Shown: piece after piece, positions 34,986 through 43,606 of the stretch | Layout: every line of letters starts with the position of its first letter | Position numbering within the stretch: the stretch's first letter is position 1 | From: JANNVK01 sp031414415 | GTDB taxonomy: Bacteria; Acidobacteriota; Blastocatellia; Pyrinomonadales; Pyrinomonadaceae | Assembly (NCBI GenBank): GCA_031414415.1 | Contig: JANNVK010000120.1 | Span: forward strand, 1 to 48,585 | Reading direction: 5' to 3' | DNA: 48,585 nt | Notes under the pieces: generated by a model | Seen by the model: only the letters and a program-made list of their open reading frames with translations | The model's database searches: none | What the model was told of the DNA's origin: nothing | Made by a program: the position numbers and the translations under genes

Positions 34986-35105
34986 TTTACCACAGATGGA
35001 CACCGATTAACTCAGATAAAAGCAAGATAGATCAATACTTACAGTGTTTTGGGTTTTCTTTATCTCTCTTCATCCTGTATTTATCTGTGTGAATCTGTGG
35101 TTAAA
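34986..35105. repeat. Intergenic palindromic repeat, ACCACAGAT family
   Basis: TTTACCACAGAT (34986-34997) is mirrored by ATCTGTGGTTAAA (35093-35105), and GATAAA/TTTATC words inside also pair. Between the ends are AT-rich bases without a gene. It fills most of the 218-bp gap between nifS-like and hemW stops. Related CACAGAGACACAGAGA sequence sits inside coaBC at 45231-45262. Confidence 0.6.
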
Positions 35106-35134
35106 TTGTATTTTCTTCATGTTGGGATTTTGGG

Positions 35135-36259
35135 TTAAACAAACAGAGAAAAAACTTCGTTAGAAAAAACCATTCCTTTCCGAGTTAGTTTTAGATATTC
35201 GTTTTCAAATATGATGAGTCCTGCAACTTCCAAATTTTCTAATTCGCTGGCAAACTTTGCTTTCAAATCTATACCAAATTTCGCTAGGTATTCAGACAAA
35301 TTCAGACCGCAATTTTTTCGTAAACCGAGAAATGAAAACTCAGAAGCTAAATTAATTTCTTCGCAAGCAACAATCGTAGAATCGCCATTTTCAATCAGCG
35401 AAACATACTTATTCGTGTCACGCTCATTCGACCAGCGAACTTTTCCGTCGAAAGAATGTGCCGAAACTCCGAATCCTAAAACGGGATCGCAATTCCAATA
35501 TTTATTGTTATGCCTCGATTGAAAATTGGGTTTTGAAAAATTTGAAATTTCGTATTGCTCAAAGCCTTTCGCGGCAACTTTATCAAGCATCAATTCATAC
35601 ATTTCAGCGGCTAATTCTTCATCTGGTTGCGGCTGGCGTTTGCTCCGAATTTGTTCGGCAAGCGATGTCGAATCTTCGAGTTCGAGCAAATAAAGCGAAA
35701 GATGTTCCGGCTCTAAGTCTAATGCTTGATTGAGGTTATCTTCCCAGTTCGCCATATCTTGATTCGGCAAACCGCCAATTAAATCAAACGAAATATTATC
35801 AAATTTCGCTTTTCTCAGAAGTTCAAAAGTCGTACGAACATCATTTGAATCATGCCCGCGTGCGAGAAGTTTTAGAGCCTTGTCATCAAAAGTTTGCACA
35901 CCAAAACTCGCCCGATTGACACCTAATTTTCTAAAATCAAGGAGTTTTTCGAGCGTCACAGTTCCCGGATTCATTTCGAGCGTAAACGATGTTTTATCGG
36001 CAAATTTAAATTTTGTGTGAATAGTGTCGAGGATTTTTTCAAGCTGTTTTGCAGTCAAAAGCGAAGGCGTTCCACCACCAAAGTAGATCGTGTCGAACAA
36101 ATTTTTAATTTTTAATTTTGAATTTTGAATTTCAGAGCAAAGCGATGTCACATAACGCTCAACTGCATCATTATTCCGATAAACATCAGTCGCGAAATCG
36201 CAATAAGAACAACGCGATTTGCAAAATGGAATGTGAATGTAAAGTCCGGCGTTTGTCAC
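35135..36259 (-). CDS. hemW: HemW-like radical SAM protein
   Basis: 374 residues. Radical SAM cluster CKSRCSYCDF (CxxxCxxC) near residue 13, then IYFGGGTPSLL, LEMNPGTV and FGVQTFDDKAL, all typical of HemW (heme chaperone, formerly called HemN-like). Starts with GTG at 36259 that overlaps the stop of the upstream nuclease gene by 4 bases. An in-frame low-complexity insert (NSKLKIKN, coded at 36101-36132) lies between the cluster and the GGG motif. Confidence 0.92.
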   Translation of the reverse strand: MTNAGLYIHIPFCKSRCSYCDFATDVYRNNDAVERYVTSLCSEIQNSKLKIKNLFDTIYFGGGTPSLLTAKQLEKILDTIHTKFKFADKTSFTLEMNPGTVTLEKLLDFRKLGVNRASFGVQTFDDKALKLLARGHDSNDVRTTFELLRKAKFDNISFDLIGGLPNQDMANWEDNLNQALDLEPEHLSLYLLELEDSTSLAEQIRSKRQPQPDEELAAEMYELMLDKVAAKGFEQYEISNFSKPNFQSRHNNKYWNCDPVLGFGVSAHSFDGKVRWSNERDTNKYVSLIENGDSTIVACEEINLASEFSFLGLRKNCGLNLSEYLAKFGIDLKAKFASELENLEVAGLIIFENEYLKLTRKGMVFSNEVFSLFV

Positions 36260-37305
36260 TCTGCCAACCTTTTTTCGATTTCAATTCGTTCGCGTTCGCC
36301 CGAAATTTGGCGAGTTAAATCTTCTTCGCTTGGGAAATAAAGTTGATATTCGGCGGCGAAAATTTGCTTGCTATCTTCCAAAAGTGTGTAACGAGCAATT
36401 GACTGATTTTTGTCGGAACTCAAAACTAAGCCAATTGTTGGTTTATCGTCTGAGCCGCGTTCTTCATTTTCATAATATCTAACATAAAAATCCATTTTCC
36501 CAATCATTTCAGGAGAAAGTTTTTTTGTCTTTAAGTCTATTAAAACAAAGCATTTAAGAATATAGTTGTAAAAAACCAAGTCAATATAATAATGATTTCC
36601 ATCAATTGAAATACGTTTTTGGCGAGCGACAAAAGCAAATCCTTTGCCGAGTTCCAGCAAGAAGTTTTGTAGTTTATCGGTAAGGCTTTGTTCTAATGTT
36701 TTTTCGAGATAACTATTTTTATCCGCAATGTCCAAAAATTCGAAAATATAAGGATTTTTGATTAAGTCTTTGGCTTCTTCAATAATTTGACCTTTACTCG
36801 AGAGTTGCAAAATTTCGTCTTTATTTTTGCTTAGTTTTAACCGTTCAAATAACATTGAGTCAATCTGCCTTTCAAGCTCACGCGAACTCCAGCGACTGTT
36901 GACGGTTTCTGCCTCATAAAAACTTCTCGATTCTTCAGTTTTAACTTTGAGTAAAAGGCGGTAATGAGTCCAACTCAATTCGTCACGCAGTGCGTGATGA
37001 ATTGGGAAATGGCTAAAAAATAACTTCATGTAACGCAAGTTTGTTACCGCAAAGCCTTTGCCAAAATCAATTGTTAGTTTTTTTGACAATACTTCGAGTG
37101 TTTTTTCGCCGTAATCCGCACGTTCTTTTCCTTGCAATTCGTGTTTGACAATTACTTCACCGATTCGCCAATACGCTTGCACCATCGCGACATTAACTGC
37201 ACGATACGCATTCTTTCGAGCCTCGGCGATAATTGCAGAAACTTCGGAGAAAAGTTCTGTAACTACTTTGTTTGGAGTTATTTTCGTGAGTTTGTCTTTT
37301 GCCAT
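36256..37305 (-). CDS. YhcG-family PDDEXK nuclease (DUF1016)
   Basis: 349 residues. DUF1016 N-domain at about 10-155 (RAVNVAMVQAYWRIGEVIVK, then LSWTHYRLLLKV). A PDDEXK-like domain is at about 170-330 with YIDLVFYNYILKCFVLIDLK, where D and the D-x-K triad form the likely active site. Such proteins are often linked with restriction-modification and mobile DNA. It lies between a VapBC pair and hemW on the same strand. Confidence 0.9.
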   Translation of the reverse strand: MAKDKLTKITPNKVVTELFSEVSAIIAEARKNAYRAVNVAMVQAYWRIGEVIVKHELQGKERADYGEKTLEVLSKKLTIDFGKGFAVTNLRYMKLFFSHFPIHHALRDELSWTHYRLLLKVKTEESRSFYEAETVNSRWSSRELERQIDSMLFERLKLSKNKDEILQLSSKGQIIEEAKDLIKNPYIFEFLDIADKNSYLEKTLEQSLTDKLQNFLLELGKGFAFVARQKRISIDGNHYYIDLVFYNYILKCFVLIDLKTKKLSPEMIGKMDFYVRYYENEERGSDDKPTIGLVLSSDKNQSIARYTLLEDSKQIFAAEYQLYFPSEEDLTRQISGERERIEIEKRLAE

Positions 37306-37314
37306 AATTTAACT

Positions 37315-37728
37315 TTAAATTTGGATGTTATCAAATCCAGCTTGTCTGAAATGTTTGTCAAAACTCAAAGCTGATTTGATTTTGCGTTCGTTCATCACAA
37401 CGAATGAAATACAAGCAGTTAACGAAAAAGTTTTATCTTGATGCTTTTGAAAGAATTTCCAACCGTTTTGAAACAGTTCCTCGTCAACTTGAATCAGTTC
37501 AATTAAATTACTTTCCAATAAATTATTGCCAATTTCAACAGCTTTTGCGTGGCGTTTGCGGCTACTGAAAAATGTTAAAACCTCATCGAATATGTATGTT
37601 GTAGTAACAATTAGGGGAAGATTTTTGGAAAGATTTTGCCAATGATTAGAGGCTGATTCGTGATGTTGGTCGTCTTCGGCTTCCAAAGCAATGATGAAAC
37701 CTGCGTCTAAAAATAAAGTTTCCATCAT
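37315..37728 (-). CDS. VapC-type PIN toxin
   Basis: 137 residues. Acidic site: D in LFLDAGFIIALEAE, D/E in YIFDEVLTFF, D in HQDKTFSLTACISF and D in ALSFDKHFRQAGF. The active site looks intact. Its start overlaps the antitoxin stop by one base, so the two are coupled. Confidence 0.87.
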   Translation of the reverse strand: MMETLFLDAGFIIALEAEDDQHHESASNHWQNLSKNLPLIVTTTYIFDEVLTFFSSRKRHAKAVEIGNNLLESNLIELIQVDEELFQNGWKFFQKHQDKTFSLTACISFVVMNERKIKSALSFDKHFRQAGFDNIQI

Positions 37729-37946
37729 TAATAAAGGTATTTATCAAGATTTTCAGAAGCATCAGAAACACCAACTTCAACAGGTTTTTTCCCCAAGTTA
37801 AAAATTGAATCTTTTTGTTTTCCGTCTATTTTTTTACCTCGTTTCTTTGTCTGAAACTTAATGAATTCAAGGAATTGCGAAACTTGTTTTACTTCAACTT
37901 CGTTCAAAACATTTATTTCAGATATTACTTTTTCACGAACATCCAT
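37728..37946 (-). CDS. Antitoxin of the second VapBC pair
   Basis: 72 residues. The helix EVEVKQVSQFLEFIKFQTKK with a basic KKRGKKID is followed by a toxin-wrapping tail, VGVSDASENLDKYLY. The layout is that of DUF2281-like VapB antitoxins. AGAGG lies 8 bases before the ATG. It starts 17 bases after the purL stop on the same strand. Confidence 0.75.
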   Translation of the reverse strand: MDVREKVISEINVLNEVEVKQVSQFLEFIKFQTKKRGKKIDGKQKDSIFNLGKKPVEVGVSDASENLDKYLY

Positions 37947-37962
37947 AACATTTACCTCTATT

Positions 37963-40218
37963 TCATTCTACTCCAAGTTGTTTCTCAAGCGAAGTTTTCC
38001 AGCCGTTTTGCAATTCGTCAACCTTAGCCGAAATAACTTCTTCGCCGTTGACGTTGATGTTCAAATTGTCCCCCGAAACTTTCCCAATAATTTTAAAAGG
38101 ACAATTTCCAACGATTTCTTTGATACTTTCAAGATTTTCCGCCGCGAAACTTATCACAATTCTCGACGGCGATTCGCTGAAAAGTTGTGTCGTTGCGTCC
38201 AAAGTTTCATCGTTCAAATCAATTTCCGCACCAACTGCTTTCCGGTTGAGCGATGAAAAACAGCTTTCCGCGATAGTTACCGCAATTCCACCGTCTGAGC
38301 AATCGTGAGCCGAGTTAAGTAATTGTAAATCAGCGAGTTGCAGGCAAGTTTGTTGAACTTGAACTTCTAAATCTAGGTCAATTTTCGGAACTTCGCCGAA
38401 TGCAATCAGTTCATCAGTCGTGTAGCCGAGAATTGTTTGCTCATATTCCGACGCACCCAAATCGTCGTTTGTAACGCCCAAAAGTGCGATTAAATCGCCG
38501 TCGTTTTTGAAGCCGTGCGTAATAATTTTATGCACATCTTCAATCAATCCGACCATTCCGATTGTCGGTGTCGGCAGAATTCCCTTGCCGTCGGTTTCGT
38601 TGTAAAAAGAAACGTTTCCCGAAATTATTGGCGTTCCAAATTTTTCGCAAGACTCTTTAATTCCGTCGATTACTTCAGAAAAACTCCACATAACTTCGGG
38701 ACGTTCGGGCGAAGCAAAATTCAGACAATTTGTGACGGCAAGCGGTTTTGCCCCGACGCAAACATTATTTCTCGCCGATTCCGCGACTATCAATTTTGCT
38801 CCTTCACGCGGATTCACCGCCGCAAATTTGCCGTTTCCGTCCAAACACATCGCAATCGCCCGCCGAGTTTCTTTGACCCGCACAACCGCCGCATCTGCTC
38901 CCGGCAATATCGCCGTATTGGTGCGAACCATCGTATCGTATTGGCGATAAACCCAACTTTTTGAACAAATATTAGGCGATTGCAAAATCGCAATCAAGTT
39001 TTGAGTTTGAAGTTTTGAGTTTTGAGTAGAAGAATTTTTAATTTTTAATTTTGAATTTTTAATTGGAGCAGACATCGGTCTGCGATAAAGCGGTGCCGAA
39101 TCTGTCAGTTTATCAACGGGCAAATCGGCTTCCAAAACGCCGTTATGATAAATTTTCAAACGATTTCCTTCGACGACATGACCAATTGTCACAGCATCCA
39201 AATCCCATTTGTGAAAAATCTCGATAAGTTCTTTTTCACGACCTTTTTTAGCGACAATCAACATTCGTTCCTGCGATTCGGACAACAACATTTCGTATGC
39301 CGTCATATTGGTTTCACGTTGCGGAACAAGCGTTAAATCAATCTCCAAACCTGTTCCCGCACGCGAAGCCATTTCCACAGATGATGAAGTTAAACCTGCG
39401 GCTCCCATATCTTGAATGCCTTCGATTGCACCGGAACGCATCGCTTCCAAACACGCTTCGAGCAATAATTTTTCCAAAAACGGATCGCCGACTTGAACTG
39501 TCGGGCGTTTTTCGAGTGCTTCATCGTCGAATTCTGCCGAAGCCATTGTTGCTCCATGAATGCCGTCGCGTCCGGTTTTTGCTCCAACGTATAAAATCGG
39601 ATTTCCGATTCCCGAAGCCTTGCCGAAAAATATCTGATCTTTGCGAACAATGCCGAGTGCGAAGGCATTTACGAGCGGATTTAAGCTGTAAGCATCGTCA
39701 AAAACAACTTCGCCACCGACTGTCGCCGTGCCAAAACAATTTCCGTAATGAGCAATGCCGTCAACACAACCTTTCAAAATAGATTTGTTGCGATTGCCGT
39801 GTTTTTTGTCGTCCAAATGCCCGAATCTGAGCGAATTCATCAACGCAATCGGTCTTGCTCCCATCGTGAAAACGTCTCGTAAAATTCCGCCAACGCCGGT
39901 TGCCGCACCTTGAAACGGTTCAATAAACGACGGGTGATTATGCGATTCGACCTTAAAAGCAACGCACCAATCATCGCCAATATCCACGACTCCGGCGTTT
40001 TCTCCGGGCGGAACAATGACGCACGTTCCGGTTGTCGGCAGACGTTTCAAATGAATTTTTGAAGACTTGTAACTGCAATGTTCTGACCACATTACGCTGA
40101 AAACACCGAGTTCGGTAAACGTCGGTTCGCGTTCCATTATTTCTAAAACTTTGGCGTATTCTTCGGTAGTAAATCCGTGTTGGGCGATTATTTCGGGTGT
40201 AATTGCAGACATAGGCAT
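37963..40218 (-). CDS. purL: Phosphoribosylformylglycinamidine synthase subunit II
   Basis: 751 residues; converts FGAR to FGAM in purine synthesis. Motifs: VMWSEHCSYKSSKIHLKRLP, VVDIGDDWCVAFKVESHNHP, GVGGILRDVFTMGARP, VGAKTGRDGIHGA, IQDMGAAGLTSSSVEMA and the later LNSAHDCSDGGIAVTIAESC. The size is normal. An unusual in-frame repeat insert (residues ~385-407, coded at 38998-39065) lies between the two ATP-binding halves. The start is at the ATG 40218, with a second ATG two codons later; neither has a clear ribosome site. Confidence 0.96.
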   Translation of the reverse strand: MPMSAITPEIIAQHGFTTEEYAKVLEIMEREPTFTELGVFSVMWSEHCSYKSSKIHLKRLPTTGTCVIVPPGENAGVVDIGDDWCVAFKVESHNHPSFIEPFQGAATGVGGILRDVFTMGARPIALMNSLRFGHLDDKKHGNRNKSILKGCVDGIAHYGNCFGTATVGGEVVFDDAYSLNPLVNAFALGIVRKDQIFFGKASGIGNPILYVGAKTGRDGIHGATMASAEFDDEALEKRPTVQVGDPFLEKLLLEACLEAMRSGAIEGIQDMGAAGLTSSSVEMASRAGTGLEIDLTLVPQRETNMTAYEMLLSESQERMLIVAKKGREKELIEIFHKWDLDAVTIGHVVEGNRLKIYHNGVLEADLPVDKLTDSAPLYRRPMSAPIKNSKLKIKNSSTQNSKLQTQNLIAILQSPNICSKSWVYRQYDTMVRTNTAILPGADAAVVRVKETRRAIAMCLDGNGKFAAVNPREGAKLIVAESARNNVCVGAKPLAVTNCLNFASPERPEVMWSFSEVIDGIKESCEKFGTPIISGNVSFYNETDGKGILPTPTIGMVGLIEDVHKIITHGFKNDGDLIALLGVTNDDLGASEYEQTILGYTTDELIAFGEVPKIDLDLEVQVQQTCLQLADLQLLNSAHDCSDGGIAVTIAESCFSSLNRKAVGAEIDLNDETLDATTQLFSESPSRIVISFAAENLESIKEIVGNCPFKIIGKVSGDNLNINVNGEEVISAKVDELQNGWKTSLEKQLGVE

Positions 40219-40332
40219 TTAATTATCAGTCGGAAAAATAAAGCAAAAACAAACAAAAAGTCTATGCGGATTTAAAGATTTTTTCAAATCTAATCCGATA
40301 AACTCTTTGTAAACATTTAGTTGTTGATAAAT

Positions 40333-40833
40333 TTAAGGTAACGCTGGCATTCCCATTTCTGCCCATTCTTCCTTACCTGGACCGTAAACTCCGTGAACTT
40401 TTAAGCCTGCTTGACGCATTAAAACCGTGATTTGCCCGCGATGATGAGCCGCGTGCATCAGAAAACAAGTGAGAGTAAACCCTTTTGTCCAAGTTTCGCC
40501 ATACATCGGAATTTCATCGGTTAAATCTTCATCTTTCCAATTTTTCGGAAGCTCTTCATTCAATGCACTTACTGCTTTTTCAAACTCTGTAACGATTTCT
40601 GAAGCAGATTTCGGAACTTCTGCATCTGGTTTTACAGAGTCAATTTTAACATCTGCACTTCCAAAAAACTCTTCAATAGTCGTCACAATATGCCAAGCCA
40701 AAAAACCAAGAGAACGCCCGTCTTCAATGACTTTCTGATTTAATGATTCATCAGTTAAATCTTTAAAAAGCCTCAAAGTTTCGCTCGCTTCATAACTCCA
40801 AACACCTTGAAAATCTTCTATTTTTCGATACAT
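40333..40833 (-). CDS. DinB-family metal-dependent protein
   Basis: 166 residues. Four-helix DinB/YfiT fold with metal-ligand histidines in LGFLAWHIVTTIEEF and FLMHAAHHRGQITVLMRQAG. These proteins bind zinc or nickel; many use bacillithiol-like thiols. AGAGAGG precedes the ATG. Confidence 0.88.
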   Translation of the reverse strand: MYRKIEDFQGVWSYEASETLRLFKDLTDESLNQKVIEDGRSLGFLAWHIVTTIEEFFGSADVKIDSVKPDAEVPKSASEIVTEFEKAVSALNEELPKNWKDEDLTDEIPMYGETWTKGFTLTCFLMHAAHHRGQITVLMRQAGLKVHGVYGPGKEEWAEMGMPALP

Positions 40834-40943
40834 AATTTACCTCTCTAATATATTTTTATGAAATCTTGTTTCAGAAATGATACTAGCACGACAAAAATAA
40901 AACTCCAAATTTTGCCATCTGAAGTTAGTGATAATTTTTTATT

Positions 40944-41021
40944 CTATTTGAAAATATTTATGTCAAATTGAGTGAAAATGTTTAATAAAATTACAACTGC
41001 GACAAAAATTTTACCTTTCAT
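40944..41021 (-). CDS. Possible 25-residue hydrophobic peptide
   Basis: Short frame MKGKIFVAVVILLNIFTQFD followed by INIFK and a stop. GGAG lies about 8 bases before its ATG. It is one hydrophobic helix with a basic start, like a leader or small membrane peptide. It stands alone in the 264-bp gap 40834-41097, which is otherwise AT-rich with nothing recognisable. Confidence 0.35.
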   Translation of the reverse strand: MKGKIFVAVVILLNIFTQFDINIFK

Positions 41022-41097
41022 ATGATTTATCTCCAGAAAATAACTAAACAAAGTTTAACATTTATAAATTTAATAAACAATAGTTATTTTATGGAGT

Positions 41098-43599
41098 TTA
41101 AGAAAGATTAATTGGGTCAATTTCGATATTTACACAGCGTAAATCAAACGATTTTCCTTGTGCTTCGTGGAGCGAAAAATCTAATAACTCGCGTAGTTTC
41201 TTACGGTTAGCAGATTTAACAATTATTTGTAAACGATATTCGCCTTTGAGCCTCGAGATTGGAGCCGGTGCTGGACCTAAAATTCTCGATTCGTGCTTGG
41301 CGTTGGAATTCTGCAAACATTCACGCAAAATTTGCGATTGTTCGTATGCGTAATCAAAGTTTTCGTGATGAAAAAGTAAACTCGCCAAGGCAACAAATGG
41401 CGGATAATTGAGATTTTTGCGAAACTTCGACTCTTTTTCGTAAAAATGCAAATAATCTTGAGTTTCGGCGTGTTGCAAAACATAGTGTTGCGGACAATAA
41501 GTTTGAATCAAAACTTTCCCTGGCAATTCGCCGCGTCCAGCACGCCCAGAAACTTGAGTCAGCAATTGAAAAGTGCGTTCGGCGGTGTGAAAATCAGGCA
41601 ACGAAAGACTTGCATCAATCGCTAAAACGCCGACTAAAGTTACATTTGGAAAATCGTGTCCTTTAGCTAAAATCTGTGTTCCTAATAACATATCAATTTT
41701 CTTTTCGCTAAAATCATCCAAAATATTCTCAAGTGCGTTTCGCCTGTTCATTGTGTCGCGATCGATGCGTTCAATTTTCAAATCTGGAAAATTATCTCGT
41801 AAAATTGTTTCCAACTGCTCTGTTCCTTCGCCTAAAAAGTTGATAAATTTCGAATCACAAGCCGGACAAACTGTCGGAACTTTTTCGCGATAACCGCAAT
41901 AATGGCAGACAAGTGTATTGTCGCGTTTGTGAAAAGTGAGTGTAATATCGCAATTTTTACAACGAATTGCATCGCCACAACTCCGACATAAAACAAACGA
42001 AGAAAAACCGCGTCGATTAAGTAAAATTATAGTTTGTTCGCCTTTCGAATATGTCTCGCGAATTGCCGTAAGTAATTGTGGTGAAAGAACTTGGTCTTTT
42101 CCTTTTTCTTTAAAAACCTCACGCATATCGACAATTTCAACAGCCGCGAGCGGGCGATTTCCGATGCGATTTGGCAAACTTAGGAGCTTATATTTTCCGA
42201 TTTCTGCATTTCGAAATGTTTCAAGCGAAGGCGTTGCCGAACCCAAAATTACGACCGCTTTTGCAAAATTTCCGCGAACAACCGCAACGTCTCTTGCGTG
42301 ATAAAACGGCGTTTCGTGCTGGCGATATGAACCATCGTGTTCTTCGTCAACAATAATTACGCCAAGGTTTTCGAGCGGTGCAAAAATCGCGGAACGAGTT
42401 CCGATAACAACTCTCGCCAAGCCGCTTTTTATTCGTCGCCATTCATCAAAACGCTCGCCAGTTGAAAGTTTTGAATGCAAAATTGCGACTTCATTTCCAA
42501 AAACTGAGCGAAGACGTTTTGAAAAAATCGGTGTCAGAGCAATTTCCGGAACCATCATCAACGCCGTTTTTCCTGTTTCTAAGGCAACTTTCATCGCCCG
42601 AATATAAATCTCAGTTTTTCCGCTTCCGGTTACTCCGTGAAGTACAAAAGTTTCGTAAAGGTTTGCGTTAATTGCGTTTGCGAGTTGCGAAAAAACATTG
42701 GCTTGCTCATCAGTTAAGGTCAAATCGAGAATTTCAGGTATTTTTGAGGTTTTCAAAGGATCACGAAAAACTTCGTGAACAAAAATTTCAACAATATTTC
42801 GTTTTGCAAGAGTTTGAATTGTAGAAGCCGAACAATCAGCAAGTTCAAGCAATTCAACGAAGCCGATTTCGCCGTTATTTTCGATCAAAACATTGATGAT
42901 AATTTCTTGCTTTTCGTTCAAAATCAATGAATTAGGTTCAGATTTAATTGCTTTGGAAGTATCAATTAGCCTGACAGCTTTGCGGCGTTTGGGTTTAGCT
43001 CTAATTGAAAGCGTTCGCTGAAAAGTTGAAATAAATCCAAGATTTTCAAGTTCGCGAAGATTTCTTTGAACAATAGATTTACTAAACTTTTTTTCGAGAT
43101 CGCCTTTTATAACTTCAATTTCGACTGCTAAGTGTTGTAATAGTTCAACTTTAGTAGATTTAGAATTTGTTGAATTTAGTAATTTTTCGCGTCCATCAGT
43201 TGTAATCTGAACAATGGTTTCGCTATCGACATTAACTCCAGCTGGCAACGAAGCCTTTAAAACTTCGCCCCAAGAACACGAATAATAATCGGCTGTCCAT
43301 TGGGTTAAACGCAAAATTTCAGGAGTAATTAGTGGTTCTTCATCAAGTAATTCGACTGCTTCTTTGAGTTTTGATTCATCAATTTCGAGGTCTTTTTGTA
43401 GTTCTTCGTGAATCGCGACAACATAACCTGTCAGTTGTCGCTTACCAAATGGCACGAGCAATCTTGCTCCTAACTTGGCGTTTTCCGCGATATTCGAGGG
43501 CATTGAATATGTAAAAGTTTGACGCAATGGAAGCGGTAAAACGATTTCTGCGTAGCCAAACGCGGAATTATTTTTAATTATTGTATTTTGCACGGTCAA
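41098..43599 (-). CDS. priA: Primosomal protein N' (replication restart helicase)
   Basis: 833 residues. 3'-binding domain first, then Walker A in LHGVTGSGKTEIY (about residue 326), DEEHD (about 418), the zinc-binding cysteines in LCRSCGDAIRCKNCDI and CHYCGYREKVPTVCPAC (about 535-575), and motif VI in QVSGRAGRG. It restarts stalled forks. The apparent start is TTG at 43599; a GTG at 43593 is also possible. It begins 7 bases after the udg stop. Confidence 0.95.
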   Translation of the reverse strand: MTVQNTIIKNNSAFGYAEIVLPLPLRQTFTYSMPSNIAENAKLGARLLVPFGKRQLTGYVVAIHEELQKDLEIDESKLKEAVELLDEEPLITPEILRLTQWTADYYSCSWGEVLKASLPAGVNVDSETIVQITTDGREKLLNSTNSKSTKVELLQHLAVEIEVIKGDLEKKFSKSIVQRNLRELENLGFISTFQRTLSIRAKPKRRKAVRLIDTSKAIKSEPNSLILNEKQEIIINVLIENNGEIGFVELLELADCSASTIQTLAKRNIVEIFVHEVFRDPLKTSKIPEILDLTLTDEQANVFSQLANAINANLYETFVLHGVTGSGKTEIYIRAMKVALETGKTALMMVPEIALTPIFSKRLRSVFGNEVAILHSKLSTGERFDEWRRIKSGLARVVIGTRSAIFAPLENLGVIIVDEEHDGSYRQHETPFYHARDVAVVRGNFAKAVVILGSATPSLETFRNAEIGKYKLLSLPNRIGNRPLAAVEIVDMREVFKEKGKDQVLSPQLLTAIRETYSKGEQTIILLNRRGFSSFVLCRSCGDAIRCKNCDITLTFHKRDNTLVCHYCGYREKVPTVCPACDSKFINFLGEGTEQLETILRDNFPDLKIERIDRDTMNRRNALENILDDFSEKKIDMLLGTQILAKGHDFPNVTLVGVLAIDASLSLPDFHTAERTFQLLTQVSGRAGRGELPGKVLIQTYCPQHYVLQHAETQDYLHFYEKESKFRKNLNYPPFVALASLLFHHENFDYAYEQSQILRECLQNSNAKHESRILGPAPAPISRLKGEYRLQIIVKSANRKKLRELLDFSLHEAQGKSFDLRCVNIEIDPINLS

Positions 43600-43606
43600 T
43601 TTGAAA

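Noticed and set aside
38515..39782. Several plus-strand frames of 70-160 codons inside purL
   Set aside because: They are antisense shadows; purL matches its family over the full length.
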